A stretch of DNA of 41,233 bases from Streptomyces mexicanus (GTDB lineage Bacteria; Actinomycetota; Actinomycetes; Streptomycetales; Streptomycetaceae). The position numbers and the translations under genes are program-made. The stretch spans positions 3,886,162 through 3,927,394 of the forward strand of contig NZ_LR732544.1 in assembly GCF_902506575.1 (NCBI RefSeq), given 5' to 3'. The notes beneath the pieces were generated by a model that had not been told where the DNA came from, did no database searches, and saw nothing but the letters and a program-made list of their open reading frames with translations. This document shows positions 32,651-41,233 of this stretch, in pieces. Position 1 is the stretch's first letter, and every line of letters starts with the position of its first letter.

Positions 32651-33760
32651 ACAGCAGCAGGGAAGCATCAGGTGAGCCGCGCGGAAACCTCACGCCGAGG
32701 CAGCCGGCCGGGCCGGGCGGGCATCAGAGACGTGGCCGCCGCCGCCGGAGTCTCCATCACGACCGTCTCCGATGCCCTCAACGGCAAGGGCCGGCTCCCG
32801 GACGCCACCCGGCGCCACGTCCGCGAGGTGGCCGACCGGCTGGGATACCGCCCGTCGGCCGCCGCCCGCACCCTCCGTACGGGCAAGTCGGGTCTGATCG
32901 GCCTGACCGTGACGACGTACGGGGATGAACCTTTCACCTTCACCGAGTTCGCGTACTTCGCCGAGATGGCCCGCGCCGCCACCTCGGCCGCCCTGGCCCG
33001 CGGCTACGCCCTCGTCATCCTCCCCGCGACCTCCCGCCACGACGTGTGGTCGAACGTCGCCCTGGACGGCACGGTCGTCATCGACCCCTCCGACCAGGAC
33101 CCGGTCGTCAGCGAACTGGTCCGCCAGGGTTTACCGGTGGTCAGCGACGGCCGCCCGGCCGGCACGCTCCCGGTCACCGCCTGGGTCGACAACGACCACG
33201 AGGCCGCGGTCCTCGACATCCTCGACCACCTCGCCGAAGCCGGTGCCCGCCGCATCGGGCTGCTCACCGGCACCACGACGGACACGTACACCCATCTGTC
33301 GACCACCGCCTACCTGCGCTGGTGCGAGCGCGTCGGCCAGGAGCCGGTGTACGAGGCCTACCCCGCCCATGACCCGTGCGCGGGCGCCGTCGCCGCCGAC
33401 CGGCTGCTGGCCCGGCCCGACCGGCCGGACGCCGTCTACGGACTGTTCGACCCCAATGGCACGGACCTGCTCGCCGCCGCGCGCCGCTACGGCCTGCGCG
33501 TCCCCGACGACCTGCTGCTGGTGTGCTGCAGCGAGTCCACGGTGTACGCCAGCACCGAGCCGCCCATCACCACGCTGTCGCTGAAGCCGCGCCGCATCGG
33601 CACGGCGGTGGTCCAGCTCCTCATCGACGCGATCGAGGGCGTCGAATCCGACCGCCCGGTCGAGCAGGTCATACCGACCGAGCTGATCGTGCGCACCTCG
33701 TCCCAGCGGCGCCCGCCCCGCACCACCGTCAGCCCGCCACGCGCACCGGAGGAACAGTAG
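32648..33760 (+). CDS. LacI-family transcriptional regulator with a TTA codon
   Basis: 370 aa. The LacI helix-turn-helix is at residues about 25-75 (IRDVAAAAGVSITTVSDALN, then RLGYRPSAAARTL), with a periplasmic-binding-protein-like effector domain to the end. The N-terminus before the HTH is longer than usual and basic. The effector is probably a sugar or nucleoside but cannot be named. Codon 162 is TTA (33131-33133, in VRQGLPVVS), the rare leucine codon read by the bldA tRNA. Expression could therefore be delayed to development in Streptomyces. I saw no other in-frame TTA in the window. It is followed by a perfect 7-bp hairpin. It may regulate itself or the divergent aminotransferase. Confidence 0.88.
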   Translation: MTAAGKHQVSRAETSRRGSRPGRAGIRDVAAAAGVSITTVSDALNGKGRLPDATRRHVREVADRLGYRPSAAARTLRTGKSGLIGLTVTTYGDEPFTFTEFAYFAEMARAATSAALARGYALVILPATSRHDVWSNVALDGTVVIDPSDQDPVVSELVRQGLPVVSDGRPAGTLPVTAWVDNDHEAAVLDILDHLAEAGARRIGLLTGTTTDTYTHLSTTAYLRWCERVGQEPVYEAYPAHDPCAGAVAADRLLARPDRPDAVYGLFDPNGTDLLAAARRYGLRVPDDLLLVCCSESTVYASTEPPITTLSLKPRRIGTAVVQLLIDAIEGVESDRPVEQVIPTELIVRTSSQRRPPRTTVSPPRAPEEQ

Positions 33761-33763
33761 GAC

Positions 33764-33780
33764 GGTCCGGGCGCCGGACC
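33764..33780 (+). terminator. Terminator after the LacI regulator
   Basis: GGTCCGG (33764-33770), loop GCG and CCGGACC (33774-33780) form a perfect 7-bp stem 3 bp after the stop codon. Confidence 0.6.
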
Positions 33781-33958
33781 GCCGAAGACTGCCCAAACGG
33801 GGCGAAAGCCGCAGTGAACCTGAGTCCTGCCCCGATTCACCACCCCTGGGTCATCACATGGCGCGATCGGCATTCCTATGATGGGCGCACGACACCGCGG
33901 GCCGCTGCGACCAGGCAGTCCGAAGCGGTGCAGATGCGGCGCGATGGTGGAGGGGTCG

Positions 33959-35056
33959 ATGACTCAGGGGGCCGGTCAGGGACCCGAGGTGGAGCGGACG
34001 GCGACGTTGCGCGACTTCCGGGTGCCCGCGTACGTGAACGAGGCCGGTCCGTACGCCCCCGGCGCGCACTCCGCCGATACCGCCCCGCCCGCCGACGAGG
34101 GCTACCCGGCACCCGGTGCCGGCTACTCGGACGCGTACACGCCCACCGAGCGCGACCTGCCCGTCATCCATCCCGGTGACCCGCTCCAGACGGGCCTGGA
34201 CCCGACCGCCGCCGCGGCCCCGCAGACGGCCACCGGCCCCGGCCCGCTGTACGTCGTCGGCGATGTGCACGGCTATCTGGACGAGCTGGTCGCCGCCCTG
34301 CAGGAACAGGGACTGATCGACGCCGCGGGCCAGTGGTGCGCGGGCACGGCGCGGCTGTGGTTCCTCGGCGACTTCACCGACCGCGGCCCGGACGGGGTCG
34401 GCGTCATCGACCTGGTGATGCGCCTGTCCGCCGAGGCCGCCGCGGCCGGCGGCTACTGCAAGGCGCTCATGGGCAACCACGAACTGCTGCTGCTGGGCGC
34501 CAAGCGGTTCGGTGACACGCCCGTCAACTCCGGCGCGGGCACCGCCACCTTCCAGGCGGCCTGGCTGCTCAACGGCGGCCAGAAGGCCGACATGGACCGC
34601 CTGCAGGACCACCACCTGCAATGGATGGCCCGCCTGGACGCGGTCGAGGAGGTCGACGGCTATCTGCTCGTGCACTCCGACACCACCGCCTATCTCGACT
34701 ACGGCTCTTCCATCGAAGAGGTCAACGACACCGTCCGCGAGACACTCACCCGCAACGACGCGGACGAGGTCTGGGACCTGTTCCGCAAGTTCACCAAGCG
34801 CTTCTCCTTCCGCGACGAGGGCGGCGCCGACGCCGTACGCTCCCTGCTCGATACGTACGGCGGCACCCGGATCGTTCACGGCCACAGCCCGATCCCCTAT
34901 CTGCTGGGCGAGGTCGGCTCCGAGGACGGCGACGAGTCCGCCGGCCCGGTCGTGGAGGGACCGCACGTCTACGCCGACGGCCTGGCCATCGCCATGGACG
35001 GCGGTGTGACCATGGCCGGAAAGCTGCTGGTCCGCCAACTGCCGCTGGAAGGCTGA
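33959..35056 (+). CDS. Metallophosphoesterase (calcineurin-like / PPP-type phosphatase)
   Basis: 365 aa. After a ~95-residue Pro/Ala/Thr-rich, apparently disordered N-terminus comes the phosphoesterase domain: D102 and H104 in VVGDVHGYLDEL, D138 in LGDFTDRGPDG, N173 and H174 in MGNHELLLLG, and a late HGHSP. These bind the two metals. The PPP-like GDVHG, GDFTDRG and GNHE order suggests a phosphoprotein or bis-nucleoside-tetraphosphate phosphatase, as in bacterial PrpE-like enzymes. The target is not determined. ATG 33959 is chosen because GGAGG (33949-33953) lies 5 nt upstream. In-frame ATGs at 33878 and 33944 are less well placed. It is not in an operon. Confidence 0.85.
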   Translation: MTQGAGQGPEVERTATLRDFRVPAYVNEAGPYAPGAHSADTAPPADEGYPAPGAGYSDAYTPTERDLPVIHPGDPLQTGLDPTAAAAPQTATGPGPLYVVGDVHGYLDELVAALQEQGLIDAAGQWCAGTARLWFLGDFTDRGPDGVGVIDLVMRLSAEAAAAGGYCKALMGNHELLLLGAKRFGDTPVNSGAGTATFQAAWLLNGGQKADMDRLQDHHLQWMARLDAVEEVDGYLLVHSDTTAYLDYGSSIEEVNDTVRETLTRNDADEVWDLFRKFTKRFSFRDEGGADAVRSLLDTYGGTRIVHGHSPIPYLLGEVGSEDGDESAGPVVEGPHVYADGLAIAMDGGVTMAGKLLVRQLPLEG

Positions 35057-35243
35057 CGCTTCACCCGTCATATGCCGAGTGTCGGCATCCGCCCAGCTCG
35101 GCATGCAATTTGTGAAAACCCCCTGTCACCGCGCGCGGTCGCGGCTCTACCATCGGCTTATCCGTAGCAGGCTCCCCTCCGTTTCTGCCCGACGGCTCGC
35201 CGGCATGCGAGCCCCAAGCCCTACGGAGCATCGGGGGATGCAC

Positions 35244-36101
35244 ATGAACAGCGTTCCGCAGCACCTGCTGAGCGAGGACCGCCAGGAATACGAGCGGATC
35301 CTCGATGAGGCGCTGCGCTCCGCCCCACACCGCCCGGAACTGGCCGCCACCGGCCGACGCCTCACCACCGAGCAACTGCGCACCATGGCGCTCAACGCCA
35401 CCGCTCTGATCACGGCGGCCGCGGCCACCGAGTACCACCATTACGTCAAGGTCCGCCAGGAACTGCGCCGTCCGGCACCGTCCACCACCCCGTCCGTCCC
35501 CGCGTCCGGGTCCGCCGGGCCCGACGGGACGTCCCCCACGCTCGGCACCACCGTGGGGCAGGTCGCCGAGGCGGCCGGTGCGGGCGCGGGCGCCGTCGTC
35601 GCCGTGCTCGCCCCTGTCCTCGCGGGGGTCGCCGCGGCGCTGTTCCTGCTGCTCGGGTACCTCCTGAAGATGCTCGACACGGACGCTGCCTTCGGTCAGA
35701 CCATGGTCACCGCCGGCTGGGTGTTCGGCGCGGTGGCCGCGGCGGCGATCCTCGTCGCCGCCATCGGGCTGCTGGTCACCGCCCTGCGCAACCGTCCCTC
35801 GTCGGATTCCGGTCCGTACGGCGCACTCGACGAGGAGGTGGCCGAGGCCCGGGACGCCTGGCGCACGGCACTGCTCGAACGGGGCATCCTCCCGTTTCTG
35901 CGTGACGCGCTCACCGAACCCGGCTCCACGGCGGCACGCCGCACGGATCCGGACACCGAGCGCGGCCGCATGCCCCACCTCGGCTACGGCCGGCCCGGGT
36001 TCAGCAGTCCGGACGACGGGGCTCCCAGCTCCCGGCCGAGCTTTTCCAGCCCTGACTTCACCAGCCCGGACTTCGGAGGGCCCGAGCACCGGCCCGAGTG
36101 A
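35244..36101 (+). CDS. Two-helix membrane protein with repeat-like acidic tail, function unknown
   Basis: 285 aa. The N-terminal third is soluble and helical (EDRQEYERILDEAL and LTTEQLRTMALNATALI). Two membrane helices follow, near residues 107-134 (AGAGAGAVVAVLAPVLAGVA) and about 154-176 (WVFGAVAAAAILVAAIGLLV), and a polar C-terminus ends in FSSPDFTSPDFGGPEHRPE, a short SPDF repeat. Both ends probably face the same side. I do not recognise the family. ATG 35244 follows GGGGGA with 5-nt spacing. ATG 35238 just before it is nearly as good. A -10-like TACCAT is at about 35149-35154. It converges with thiC. Confidence 0.72.
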   Translation: MNSVPQHLLSEDRQEYERILDEALRSAPHRPELAATGRRLTTEQLRTMALNATALITAAAATEYHHYVKVRQELRRPAPSTTPSVPASGSAGPDGTSPTLGTTVGQVAEAAGAGAGAVVAVLAPVLAGVAAALFLLLGYLLKMLDTDAAFGQTMVTAGWVFGAVAAAAILVAAIGLLVTALRNRPSSDSGPYGALDEEVAEARDAWRTALLERGILPFLRDALTEPGSTAARRTDPDTERGRMPHLGYGRPGFSSPDDGAPSSRPSFSSPDFTSPDFGGPEHRPE

Positions 36102-36117
36102 CCGGCCCGTGGCCGCG

Positions 36118-36142
36118 CCGCCCGATCTTCCGTGACGGGCGG
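36118..36142. terminator. Bidirectional hairpin between the membrane-protein gene and thiC
   Basis: CCGCCCG (36118-36124) pairs with CGGGCGG (36136-36142) around an 11-base loop in the 111-bp convergent gap. Outer GC-rich bases can lengthen it. Confidence 0.5.
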
Positions 36143-36212
36143 GGCGCCGCGGTGCCGGCTGGTCCAGGAGCAACCCTGTGGCACTCCCGGACCAGCACGG
36201 CCACCACCGGAG

Positions 36213-38180
<1,968 letters not shown>

Positions 38181-38258
38181 TGCAAAGGTGCCTCCACGCT
38201 AGCGTCATGTGTGGCGCGCTGAACAGTGGGCCTCCCCGGTTCTTGCAATGATCGGGCG

Positions 38259-39761
38259 GTGACGACCACCCAGCAGTTCCCGCATCCGCCTCCTGACCCA
38301 CGGCGTGGCCCGGGTTCCGGCCATCGCGTGCATCCGGCCGGAGATCCCCGGGTCACAGGGGACTCGGTACCGGACCGGCCCGGCCATGCCGGTGGGGTTC
38401 CCTCACACGACCCCGGTCGTGGCCCAGGCCATGGGCACGGGCACAGCCACAGCCACGGCCCCGCGGCGCCCGTCTCCCAGCACCTGCGCAAGGTCATCGC
38501 CGCGATCCTCATCCCGTTCGCCGCCGCGGTGGTGGCCGGGCTCGTCGTGCTCTGGCCCGGTGGCGCGCCCGCGCACCAGCGCACCGGCGTGGGCTTCGAC
38601 CGGCAGACACAGCAGGCCACGGTCACCACGGTGGTGGCGGTGAGCTGTTCAGCGGTGAACGCGTCCGGGGGCATGTCGGCCGAGGGCAACCCCACCGGGG
38701 AGAGTTCGTCCGCCGAAGCGGCCCCTGGCCGGGCTGAGGCAGCCGGCACCTGCAAGAAGGCCACCATCCGGGTGGACACCGGCAAGGACAAGGGCCGTAC
38801 GTTCACCGAGATCGTGCAGCCGGACCAGTCACGGCAGTTGCACCGCGGTGAGAAGGTGGTGGTCGCCTACGAGCCCTCCGCGCCACGGGAGCTGCAGTAC
38901 TCGGTGACGGACGTCAACCGGCGCCTTCCGGTGGGCTTGCTGGCCGGTGCCTTCGCTCTCGCGGTAGTGGTCGTCGGGCGGATGCGCGGCGTGATGGCGC
39001 TGATCGCGTTGGCCATCAGCTTTCTGGTGCTGAGCCTGTTCATCCTGCCGGCGATTCTGCAGGGCTCGAATCCGCTGGTCGTGGCGGTGGTCGGGTCGAG
39101 CGCCATCATGCTGCTCGCGCTGTACCTGTGCCACGGTCTGTCCGCCCGTACCTCCGTGGCGGTGCTGGGCACGTTGGTCTCCCTGGTGCTCACCGGCGCT
39201 CTGGGCTCGCTGTTCATCGGCTGGGCCGCGCTGACCGGCAACACCGACGACAACACCGGCCTCATCCATGGCCTGTATCCGTCGATCGACATGAGCGGTC
39301 TGCTGCTCGCCGGGATCATCATCGGATCGCTCGGCGTGCTGGACGACGTGACGGTGACACAGACCTCGGCCGTCTGGGAGCTGCACGAGGCCAATCCATC
39401 GATGGGCTGGCGCGGGCTGTATCGCGCAGGGATCCGCATCGGGCGCGACCACATCGCGTCGGTCGTCAACACTCTGGTCCTGGCGTACGCGGGTGCCGCG
39501 CTGCCCCTGTTGCTGCTGTTCTCCATCGCACGCAGCAGCATCGGGACCGTCGCCAACAGCGAACTCGTCGCGGAGGAAATCGTCCGTACTCTGGTCGGCT
39601 CGATCGGCCTGGTCGCCTCCGTGCCCGTCACCACCGCGCTGGCGGCACTCGTGGTCGCGGCCGACCGGCCGGGGCGTACGTCGGGGCAGATGCCGGACCA
39701 CTCCCGGGCGGGTGTGCCGGCTCCGGCACGCGGGGGAAGGGGCAGGCGGCGCAAGCGGTGA
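38259..39761 (+). CDS. YibE/F-family multi-helix membrane protein
   Basis: 500 aa. A Pro/Gly/His-rich cytoplasmic N-terminus (about 1-75, with PGHGHGHSHSHGP) is followed by one helix (about 80-102) and an extracellular domain with CKKATIRVDTGKDKGRTFTE. A YibE/F domain follows with six or more helices; SLGVLDDVTVTQTSAVWEL is the family hallmark. In lactococci a YibE/F pair gives acid or metal stress effects, but the real function is unknown. GTG 38259 is preferred: CAATGA at 38246-38251 gives a leaderless start, and the longer frame from 38226 has no ribosome site. It is divergent from thiC. The His-rich N-terminus suggests metal binding. Confidence 0.83.
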   Translation: MTTTQQFPHPPPDPRRGPGSGHRVHPAGDPRVTGDSVPDRPGHAGGVPSHDPGRGPGHGHGHSHSHGPAAPVSQHLRKVIAAILIPFAAAVVAGLVVLWPGGAPAHQRTGVGFDRQTQQATVTTVVAVSCSAVNASGGMSAEGNPTGESSSAEAAPGRAEAAGTCKKATIRVDTGKDKGRTFTEIVQPDQSRQLHRGEKVVVAYEPSAPRELQYSVTDVNRRLPVGLLAGAFALAVVVVGRMRGVMALIALAISFLVLSLFILPAILQGSNPLVVAVVGSSAIMLLALYLCHGLSARTSVAVLGTLVSLVLTGALGSLFIGWAALTGNTDDNTGLIHGLYPSIDMSGLLLAGIIIGSLGVLDDVTVTQTSAVWELHEANPSMGWRGLYRAGIRIGRDHIASVVNTLVLAYAGAALPLLLLFSIARSSIGTVANSELVAEEIVRTLVGSIGLVASVPVTTALAALVVAADRPGRTSGQMPDHSRAGVPAPARGGRGRRRKR

Positions 39762-39812
39762 CCGCGCGCCCGGGAGGTGCCCGAGCGGTGCTGTCGCACG
39801 GGCGCACGCGGT

Positions 39813-39853
39813 GAAGCGTTACGCCTCCGCGCACTCCGATGCGGAAACGCTTC
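39813..39853. terminator. Terminator between yibE/F gene and ssgA
   Basis: GAAGCGTT (39813-39820) pairs with AACGCTTC (39846-39853), with an inner TCCGC/GCGGA pair (39826-39830, 39841-39845). It overlaps the ssgA stop codon and can serve both converging genes. Confidence 0.65.
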
Positions 39854-40289
39854 AGCCCGCGCTCTGTTCCTCCGCCAGGATGCGGTCCAAGGCCTCGTCG
39901 AGGTGGGCGTCGAAGTCGGCCAGTGCTCCTTCCTGGCCCAGCGGCACCAGCTTGTCCGTGCGGTCGAGGAACGCCACGAGGGGCGCGGTGGAAGAACGGA
40001 AGAGCGCCCGGTCGTTTCCTACCTGAAGCCGGATCAGCACCTCGCTCAGGGAGTCTCCGTCCGCCGGCGAGATCCGCACATCACCGTCTCCGCACGGCGT
40101 ACCCACCCCGTCGATCAGCAGCTCACGTCCGAAGGCCCACGTCACCGGAGCGTCACCGGGCAAGTGGAAGGTCAGCCGCACGGCGTAGGGATCACAGGTC
40201 TCGTACCGCAGTTCCACCGGAATACGGAAGGAGAGCTCCTCGGACACGAGAAAGCTCATCATGACCTCTGCCTGTACGGACTCGCGCAT
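39852..40289 (-). CDS. ssgA: SsgA, sporulation-specific cell-division activator
   Basis: 145-aa SsgA-like (SALP) protein that controls septum-site localisation and sporulation-specific division in Streptomyces aerial hyphae. The sequence fits SsgA itself: MRESVQAEVMMSFLVS, RLTFHLPGDAPVTWAFGREL and a C-terminus FLDRTDKLVPLGQE then ILAEEQSAG. The close match to remembered S. coelicolor SsgA, together with an adjacent IclR gene, gives the identification. The start is ATG 40289. An upstream in-frame extension of 13 residues is not needed. ssgR lies 98 bp upstream in the same direction. In S. coelicolor ssgA transcription depends on SsgR. The intervening region contains an AT-rich spot (CGTATATGG) that may be its promoter. 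Confidence 0.94.
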   Translation of the reverse strand: MRESVQAEVMMSFLVSEELSFRIPVELRYETCDPYAVRLTFHLPGDAPVTWAFGRELLIDGVGTPCGDGDVRISPADGDSLSEVLIRLQVGNDRALFRSSTAPLVAFLDRTDKLVPLGQEGALADFDAHLDEALDRILAEEQSAG

Positions 40290-40387
40290 CGCTACCCCGT
40301 CATCTGCCGTCGACTGGCCGGGAATCATCCCCGTGACACTGGTGGCATCTTGCTGAACGTATATGGCAGATCACAAGGAGTGATTTT

Positions 40388-41233
40388 TCAGATACTGATA
40401 GCGAGGGCCAGGGAGCCCACACGCCGTCCCATCTCGCGCTGCAGTTGCCGGGCGGCGGGCAGCAGTCGTTCGGACTGATGTACAGGGAGTGACAACGCGA
40501 TGGTCGCCGCCGCGTCCCCGACGGTCAGGGGCACGGCCGCGCAGATCGTTCCCAGCACATACTCCTGCCGTTCCGTTACAGGCTGCATCCGTTCGATGCG
40601 TTCCAAACGTCGGAGCAGGGTGTGATCGTCACGGACCGTGTACGGAGTGAGGGACTGCACCGGGTAGCGGTCGACATGGTCGCGACGGGCGGCCTCGTCC
40701 AGCTGGGACAGCAGGCACTGGCCGATCGCGTGCGCATGTCCGGTCTCCCGGAAATCGGCCCACTCATGGACCGCCGGGTTGCTCGGGGTCTCGGACACGC
40801 ACAGGATCTCGATCTCGCCGTCCCGGTACCGCGCGTAATAGATCGGTACACCGATCAGATCACGCCATTGTGCGAGTGTGTCGACGATCGTGCTGCGACG
40901 TTTCTGCGCCGCTCCGCTGCTGACGAGACGTTCGGCCGCGTCCCCGAGGAAGAACAGCCCCCGGTCGCGCTGGAGGTAGCCCTCGTGCACCAGGGTGCGC
41001 AACAGGTGGTAGGCGGTGGGAAGCGCGAGGCCGGTTTCCCTGGCGAGCTGTTTGGCGGGGGCTCCGTGCTGGTGACCGGCGACGGTCTCCAGCAGGCGCA
41101 TCGCGCGCTGCACGGACCCGATCAGTGTCGGGGGCGCCGGCGCGGGCTGTGGCTGGGACGGTCTGCCGCCGGGCCGCTCCACCGAGCCGCCGGAGCGGGG
41201 CTGTGCGGGCAGTGCCGTGGAGTGGGGCGGCAC
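40388..41233 (-). CDS. ssgR: SsgR, IclR-family activator of ssgA (may run beyond the window)
   Basis: 281 aa visible. An IclR helix-turn-helix spans about residues 38-100 (LIGSVQRAMRLLETVAGHQ, then GLALPTAYHLLRTLVHEGYL), followed by the C-terminal effector domain with AIGQCLLSQLDEAARRDHV. It is placed directly upstream of ssgA in the same direction, the ssgR-ssgA arrangement of Streptomyces, where SsgR is required for ssgA transcription. The start is unsure: GTG at the very edge (41233), a GTG at visible residue 41 (giving about 241 aa), or a start beyond the window. The first ~35 residues are Pro/Ser-rich and may not be translated. The effector is unknown. Confidence 0.87.
   Translation of the reverse strand: MPPHSTALPAQPRSGGSVERPGGRPSQPQPAPAPPTLIGSVQRAMRLLETVAGHQHGAPAKQLARETGLALPTAYHLLRTLVHEGYLQRDRGLFFLGDAAERLVSSGAAQKRRSTIVDTLAQWRDLIGVPIYYARYRDGEIEILCVSETPSNPAVHEWADFRETGHAHAIGQCLLSQLDEAARRDHVDRYPVQSLTPYTVRDDHTLLRRLERIERMQPVTERQEYVLGTICAAVPLTVGDAAATIALSLPVHQSERLLPAARQLQREMGRRVGSLALAISI

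Noticed and set aside
35109..35130. TTGTGAAAACC...GTCACC near 35110 as another Rex site
   Set aside because: Only one half matches the Rex consensus. The second half lacks TTCACAA.

Overview
The window is high-GC actinobacterial DNA and almost certainly the oriC-proximal core of a Streptomyces chromosome. Evidence is the very high third-position GC, frequent GTG starts, many likely leaderless genes, one rare TTA codon, an ssgA/ssgR pair (sporulation genes confined to morphologically complex actinomycetes), and copies of the Streptomyces ParB site GTTTCACGTGAAAC. From memory, the gene order matches the S. coelicolor segment running from ssgR/ssgA through thiC, cydAB-CD, serS, pheA and the copper/DyP operon to an aminopeptidase P gene. 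That segment lies tens of kb from dnaA. I could not run an alignment.

Layout. 1-5.1 kb: a GAF-PP2C phosphatase whose 5' end is lost in suspicious poly-G sequence, a Xaa-Pro aminopeptidase, a MocR-type regulator preceded by a triple parS-like array, and an RsbW-like ATP-binding protein. 5.4-11.9 kb: a copper-handling island with a Met/His-rich membrane protein, YcnI, Sco, PCuAC, a CopC-CopD fusion and a Tat-exported DyP peroxidase (DtpA type). 12.0-15.6 kb: pheA, an intergenic cluster of DnaA boxes, serS and a HAD phosphatase. 15.6-19.8 kb: a delta-60-repeat gene remnant and a four-gene operon encoding two ABC-2 transporters. 19.9-24.4 kb: an EphD-like hydrolase-SDR fusion, a second DnaA-box cluster, an unknown protein, an F420-type LLM oxidoreductase and a second HAD phosphatase. 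24.4-30.5 kb: cydA-cydB-cydCD (cytochrome bd oxidase and its assembly exporter) behind a Rex operator. 30.7-36.1 kb: a cyclophilin-like protein, an HisC/Pat aminotransferase, a LacI regulator with a TTA codon, a metallophosphoesterase and a membrane protein. 36.2-41.2 kb: thiC with a TPP riboswitch, a YibE/F membrane protein, ssgA and ssgR.

How the parts work together. The metabolic genes are mainly housekeeping: bd-oxidase respiration under NADH/NAD control by Rex, copper delivery to secreted or membrane cuproenzymes, Phe, thiamine and aminoacyl-tRNA synthesis. Over this lies a chromosome-organisation layer: two exact and six one-mismatch parS-like sites, plus two DnaA-box clusters resembling replication-titration loci. 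Several of these sites are embedded in genes or in regulatory elements. They overlap the start codon of cydCD, the putative -35 of the LLM gene, and the P3 arm of the thiC TPP riboswitch.

Nothing here looks like a defence island, prophage, CRISPR array or biosynthetic cluster, and I saw no rRNA or tRNA gene. The most novel points are the parS-like site inside the riboswitch, the intergenic DnaA-box clusters, two perfect palindromes over divergent promoters, and an uncharacterised Met/His membrane protein beside the copper operon.
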